From ZC4RG30 sp049841155 (GTDB taxonomy: Bacteria; Pseudomonadota; Gammaproteobacteria; Steroidobacterales; Steroidobacteraceae), in the NCBI GenBank assembly GCA_049841155.1, contig JASGHI010000004.1:372001-436000 (forward strand): a stretch of DNA of 64,000 nt, read 5' to 3'. Of this stretch, positions 61,592 through 64,000 are shown one piece after another. Position 1 is the stretch's first letter. Each line of letters opens with the position of its first letter. The notes beneath the pieces are model-generated. The model did not search any database. It had not been told where the DNA came from and saw only the letters and a program-made list of their open reading frames with translations. The position numbers and the translations under genes are program-made.

Positions 61592-62341
61592 TCAATCCTC
61601 GTCGTCCTCGTCTTCGTCGTCGAAGTGCGTGACAGCAGGTCTGGCGCGCGCCTTGTCGGCGCCCTGGGTGGCCGGCACGATCACCGGCCGCGTTTTCATC
61701 TTGGGGCGCGCATTGAACACGACGATGGTCTTGCCGGTGGCGCGCAGCAGACCCTGCTCTTCGAGCACCTTGAGCACGCGGCCGGCCATTTCGCGCGAGC
61801 AGCCCACCAGGCGCGAAAGCTCCTGGCGCGAAACCTTGATCTGCATGCCTTCCGGATGCGTCATCGCATCGGGTTCGCCGCACAGGTCCATGATGGCGTG
61901 CGCCACGCGGCCGGTGACGTCGACGAAGGCGAGGTCGCCCAGCTTGCGGTTGGTGCGGTCCAGGCGCGTGGCCAGCTGCGTCGCGAGCTCGAACACCAGG
62001 CCCGGCGATTCGGCCGCAATCTGGCGGAAGCGCGGATAGGTCATCTCCGCGAGCTCGCACTGGTTGCGCGTGCGCACCCAGGCGCTGCGTGTGGGCGTTT
62101 CGTGGAACAGGCCCATCTCGCCGAAGAACTGGCCCTTGTTGAGGTAAGCCAGCACCATCTCGTTGCCTTCCTCGTCCTCGATCATCACCTCGACCGAGCC
62201 GCTGATGATGTAGTAGAGGACGTCGGGCAGGTCGCCCGCGTGGATGATGACGGTCTTGGACGGAACGGTGCGGATCCGGCAATAGCTGAGGAAGCGGTTG
62301 ATCGCCGGGATGTCGCTCAACGGCTTGATGCTGTCTTCCAT
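61592..62341 (-). CDS. crp: cAMP-receptor-type regulator (Crp/Vfr/Clp) with an acidic tail
   Basis: 249 aa. The cyclic-nucleotide pocket is FFGEMGLFHETPTRSAW (Gly, Glu, Arg-Ser contacts kept) and RTNRKLGDLAF (Thr kept, the next Ser replaced by Asn). The DNA helix is VGCSREMAGRVLKVLE, with the Arg-Glu..Arg contacts of E. coli CRP. About 40 residues beyond the CRP end form an extension closing with FDDEDEDDED. Ser-to-Asn next to Thr is also seen in Clp-like proteins. It follows coq7 by 103 bp. Confidence 0.93.
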   Translation of the reverse strand: MEDSIKPLSDIPAINRFLSYCRIRTVPSKTVIIHAGDLPDVLYYIISGSVEVMIEDEEGNEMVLAYLNKGQFFGEMGLFHETPTRSAWVRTRNQCELAEMTYPRFRQIAAESPGLVFELATQLATRLDRTNRKLGDLAFVDVTGRVAHAIMDLCGEPDAMTHPEGMQIKVSRQELSRLVGCSREMAGRVLKVLEEQGLLRATGKTIVVFNARPKMKTRPVIVPATQGADKARARPAVTHFDDEDEDDED

Positions 62342-62444
62342 TGTTCTAATTCTCGTCCCTTGGGTTCTGCGGCAAGTCTGCGCGGCCTTTGTATTACATA
62401 ACGCGCAGTCGTGGCAACCGCGCGGGTCGTGAGCCAGTTCGCAA

Positions 62445-63077
62445 TTATATCCAGCGGGCGGTGCCGGTCATCACGCGGGCGGTGGCGCGCATGGCCGCCC
62501 GGACGGGAGCCGGCAGCTCGATGCCGCCCGAGGCCCGTGCCCGAGCACCGTGTTCGATCTCGTCCTCCCGCATCTGCTCGAGGATGGCGCGGCTGCGCTG
62601 GTCGTTCGGCGGCAGGCGCTCCAGGTGTGAATCCAGATGTGCTTCGACCTGGCGCTCGGTCTCCGAAACGAAACCCAGTCCCACCTTGTCGCCGGCAAGG
62701 CCAGCCACGGCGCCGATGGTGAAGGAGCCCAGGTACCAAAGCGGGGTCAGCAGGCTCGGCCGGTCGGACAGTTCGCGCAACCGCAGCTCGCACCAGGCGA
62801 GGTGGTCGGTTTCCTCCCGGGCTGCGTTGTCGAGCTGCTCGCGCAGCAGCGGATTGCCGGCCAGCAGGGCCTGCCCGTGGTAGAGGCCCTGGGCGGCCAT
62901 TTCGCCTGCGTGGTTGACCCGCATCAGCGCGGCAGCCTCGCGCCGTTCGGCTTCGGTGAGGGGGATGGGCGCCGGTCCCGGAACCGGCCGGGCGGGGCGG
63001 GCAGGCGCCAGCATGGAGCGCAGCGCGCGGTCCACCGTCGCAAGCACCTGATCGGCAAGGGAGGTTTGAGGTTCCAT
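62445..63077 (-). CDS. coq7: 2-polyprenyl-3-methyl-6-methoxy-1,4-benzoquinone monooxygenase
   Basis: 210 aa from ATG 63077. Di-iron carboxylate signature MRVNHAGEMAAQGLYHGQ, REETDHLAWCE and EDEIEHG. It adds the last hydroxyl of ubiquinone ring synthesis, feeding the quinol oxidase encoded at 46 kb. Confidence 0.96.
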   Translation of the reverse strand: MEPQTSLADQVLATVDRALRSMLAPARPARPVPGPAPIPLTEAERREAAALMRVNHAGEMAAQGLYHGQALLAGNPLLREQLDNAAREETDHLAWCELRLRELSDRPSLLTPLWYLGSFTIGAVAGLAGDKVGLGFVSETERQVEAHLDSHLERLPPNDQRSRAILEQMREDEIEHGARARASGGIELPAPVRAAMRATARVMTGTARWI

Positions 63078-63084
63078 GGGAGGC

Positions 63085-63090
63085 AGAATA
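63085..63090 (-). promoter_or_regulatory. Candidate leaderless -10 box TATTCT for coq7
   Basis: TATTCT on the minus strand ends exactly 7 nt before ATG 63077; the gap GCCTCCC resembles the anti-Shine-Dalgarno strand, the reverse of a ribosome-binding site. Confidence 0.45.
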
Positions 63091-63128
63091 CAAGCCCGGA
63101 AGGGGCCGTGGGGCACTGCCGGACACCT

Positions 63129-63158
63129 TTGCAATGATGCGGGGGCTTCGATTAAACT
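63129..63158 (+). promoter_or_regulatory. Candidate rplM promoter
   Basis: TTGCAA (63129-63134) and TAAACT (63153-63158) are separated by 18 bp. Transcription would begin near 63165 and give a leader of about 58 nt. Confidence 0.5.
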
Positions 63159-63179
63159 CTGCGGCCCATTTTTCAGGCC

Positions 63180-63202
63180 CTCCGAAACTTAGGATTTCGG
63201 GG
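63180..63202 (+). ncRNA. Hairpin in the rplM 5' leader
   Basis: CTCCGAAA and TTTCGGGG pair (with one G-U) around a 7-nt loop, 20 nt before the rplM ATG. It may be the site where L13 represses its own translation, as reported for rplM in E. coli; that role is inferred. Confidence 0.4.
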
Positions 63203-63222
63203 CACACGACCGGGAAGCCAAC

Positions 63223-63651
63223 ATGAGCACAGTATTCGCCAAGCCCGCCACCGTCCGGGCGGACTGGTACGTCGTCGATGCCGCCGGCAAGACGCTGGGC
63301 CGCCTTGCCACGCAGCTGGCGCATCGCCTGCGCGGCAAGCACAAGGCCGACTACAGCCCGCACGTGGACATGGGCGACAACCTCATCGTGCTGAACGTGG
63401 AGAAGATCCGCGTCACCGGCAACAAGCTCGAGGACAAGTTCTACCACCACCACACCGGCTACATGGGCAACCTCAAGTCCATCTCGCTGGGCAAGCTGCT
63501 GCAGGAGCACCCCGAGCGGGCGCTGCAGTTCGCGGTGAAGGGCATGCTGCCGAAGAACACGCTCGGCCGCGCCATGTTCCGCAAGCTGCACGTGTTCGCG
63601 GGCGACAAGCACCCGCACCAGGCGCAGCAGCCCAAGACGCTCGATATTTAA
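63223..63651 (+). CDS. rplM: 50S ribosomal protein L13
   Basis: 142 aa: ADWYVVDAAGKTLGRLAT, LRGKHKADYSPHVDMGD, YHHHTGYMGNLKSIS, the normal L13 length and motifs. GGGA lies before the ATG. It is followed after 12 bp by rpsI, the universal pairing. Confidence 0.98.
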   Translation: MSTVFAKPATVRADWYVVDAAGKTLGRLATQLAHRLRGKHKADYSPHVDMGDNLIVLNVEKIRVTGNKLEDKFYHHHTGYMGNLKSISLGKLLQEHPERALQFAVKGMLPKNTLGRAMFRKLHVFAGDKHPHQAQQPKTLDI

Positions 63652-63663
63652 GGAAAGCTACAG

Positions 63664-64000
63664 ATGGCATCGACCCAATACGGCACCGGCCGGCGCAAGA
63701 CTGCAACGGCGCGCGTGTACGTGAAGTCCGGTACCGGCAAGATCACCGTCAACGACCGCCCGCTGGACGAGTTCTTCGGCCGCGAGACCGGCCGCATGAT
63801 CGTGCGCCAGCCGCTGGAGCTGGCCCAGCTTGCCGACCGCTTCGACATCAGCGTGACGGTTGCCGGCGGCGGCATCACCGGCCAGGCCGGCGCCATCCGC
63901 CACGGCATCACTCGCGCGCTGATCGAATACGATGAGACGCTGCGTTCGCCGCTGCGCCAGGCCGGCTTCGTCACCCGCGACGCCCGCGAGGTGGAGCGCA
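63664..64000 (+). CDS. rpsI: 30S ribosomal protein S9 (cut by window end)
   Basis: 112 residues are visible: YGTGRRKTATARVYVKSG, RPLDEFFGRETGRM, GGGITGQAGAIRHGITRAL. The last residues, including the tRNA-contacting C-terminal KR tail, lie beyond the window. Confidence 0.98.
   Translation, partial: MASTQYGTGRRKTATARVYVKSGTGKITVNDRPLDEFFGRETGRMIVRQPLELAQLADRFDISVTVAGGGITGQAGAIRHGITRALIEYDETLRSPLRQAGFVTRDAREVER

Overview
The window is GC-rich, densely packed chromosomal DNA. It most resembles a gammaproteobacterium, perhaps of the Xanthomonadales/Nevskiales/Steroidobacter kind. The evidence is the gene orders miaB-phoH-ybeY-corC-lnt, leuS-lptE, holA-nadD-rsfS-rlmH and divergent yjgA/pmbA, together with an FNR that carries the E. 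coli-type cysteine pattern, a CRP/Vfr-type regulator and Coq7. The genus call is inference from gene content; no rRNA, tRNA, IS element, phage gene or CRISPR array was seen.

Region 1 (1-8.3 kb) is visibly less GC-rich and looks accessory. A TonB-dependent receptor (cut by the window edge) diverges from an operon: GntR/FCD regulator, isocitrate-lyase-family enzyme, ABC ATPase, a 102-aa unknown protein, a SAM methyltransferase, two permeases and a binding protein. Two near-identical palindromes 52 bp apart lie between the divergent units. A convergent alpha/beta-hydrolase-fold gene with an unusual nucleophile motif follows. Together these look like an outer-membrane-to-cytoplasm uptake and catabolic module for an unidentified solute.

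Region 2 (8.4-14 kb): an Lrp/AsnC regulator divergent from an HPPD-like VOC protein, then uvrA, ssb and fnr. Region 3 (14-22.9 kb, minus strand) is a complete cbb3 oxidase locus, ccoNOQP, a small membrane gene, then ccoGHIS and a TauE-like gene. A perfect FNR box lies upstream of ccoN, and fnr itself sits at the other end of the cluster.

Region 4 (23-42 kb) is housekeeping: miaB-phoH-ybeY-corC-lnt, a DegP-type protease, leuS-lptE plus an HExxH protein, pip/hinT, holA-nadD-rsfS-rlmH-maf-rng-nitrilase-tldD. Region 5 (42-46.3 kb) holds a lipoprotein with a GlyGly-CTERM-like tail, an XRE regulator coupled to a secreted hydrolase, and an MFS transporter.

Region 6 (46.4-53.2 kb) is a cytochrome bo3 quinol oxidase operon (cyoABCD) followed by SURF1 and a RegB/RegA redox two-component pair in one overlapping chain. 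The window therefore has two terminal oxidase systems, each next to its own likely redox regulator. Region 7 (53-64 kb): an ExeA-type AAA ATPase fused to an FHA domain, purK-purE and a short yjgA, pmbA, yihY-purC, djlA, rpe, crp, coq7, and rplM-rpsI (cut by the window end).

A pattern cuts across these regions. Nine start codons are preceded, at exactly seven nucleotides, by a TANNNT-like -10 hexamer with no Shine-Dalgarno sequence: the 8.3-kb hydrolase, hinT, holA, the XRE gene, the MFS gene, pmbA, djlA, rpe and coq7. These are the expected signature of leaderless mRNAs. No gene-free stretch exceeds 300 bases; the longest (283-511) holds the divergent promoter and operator region.
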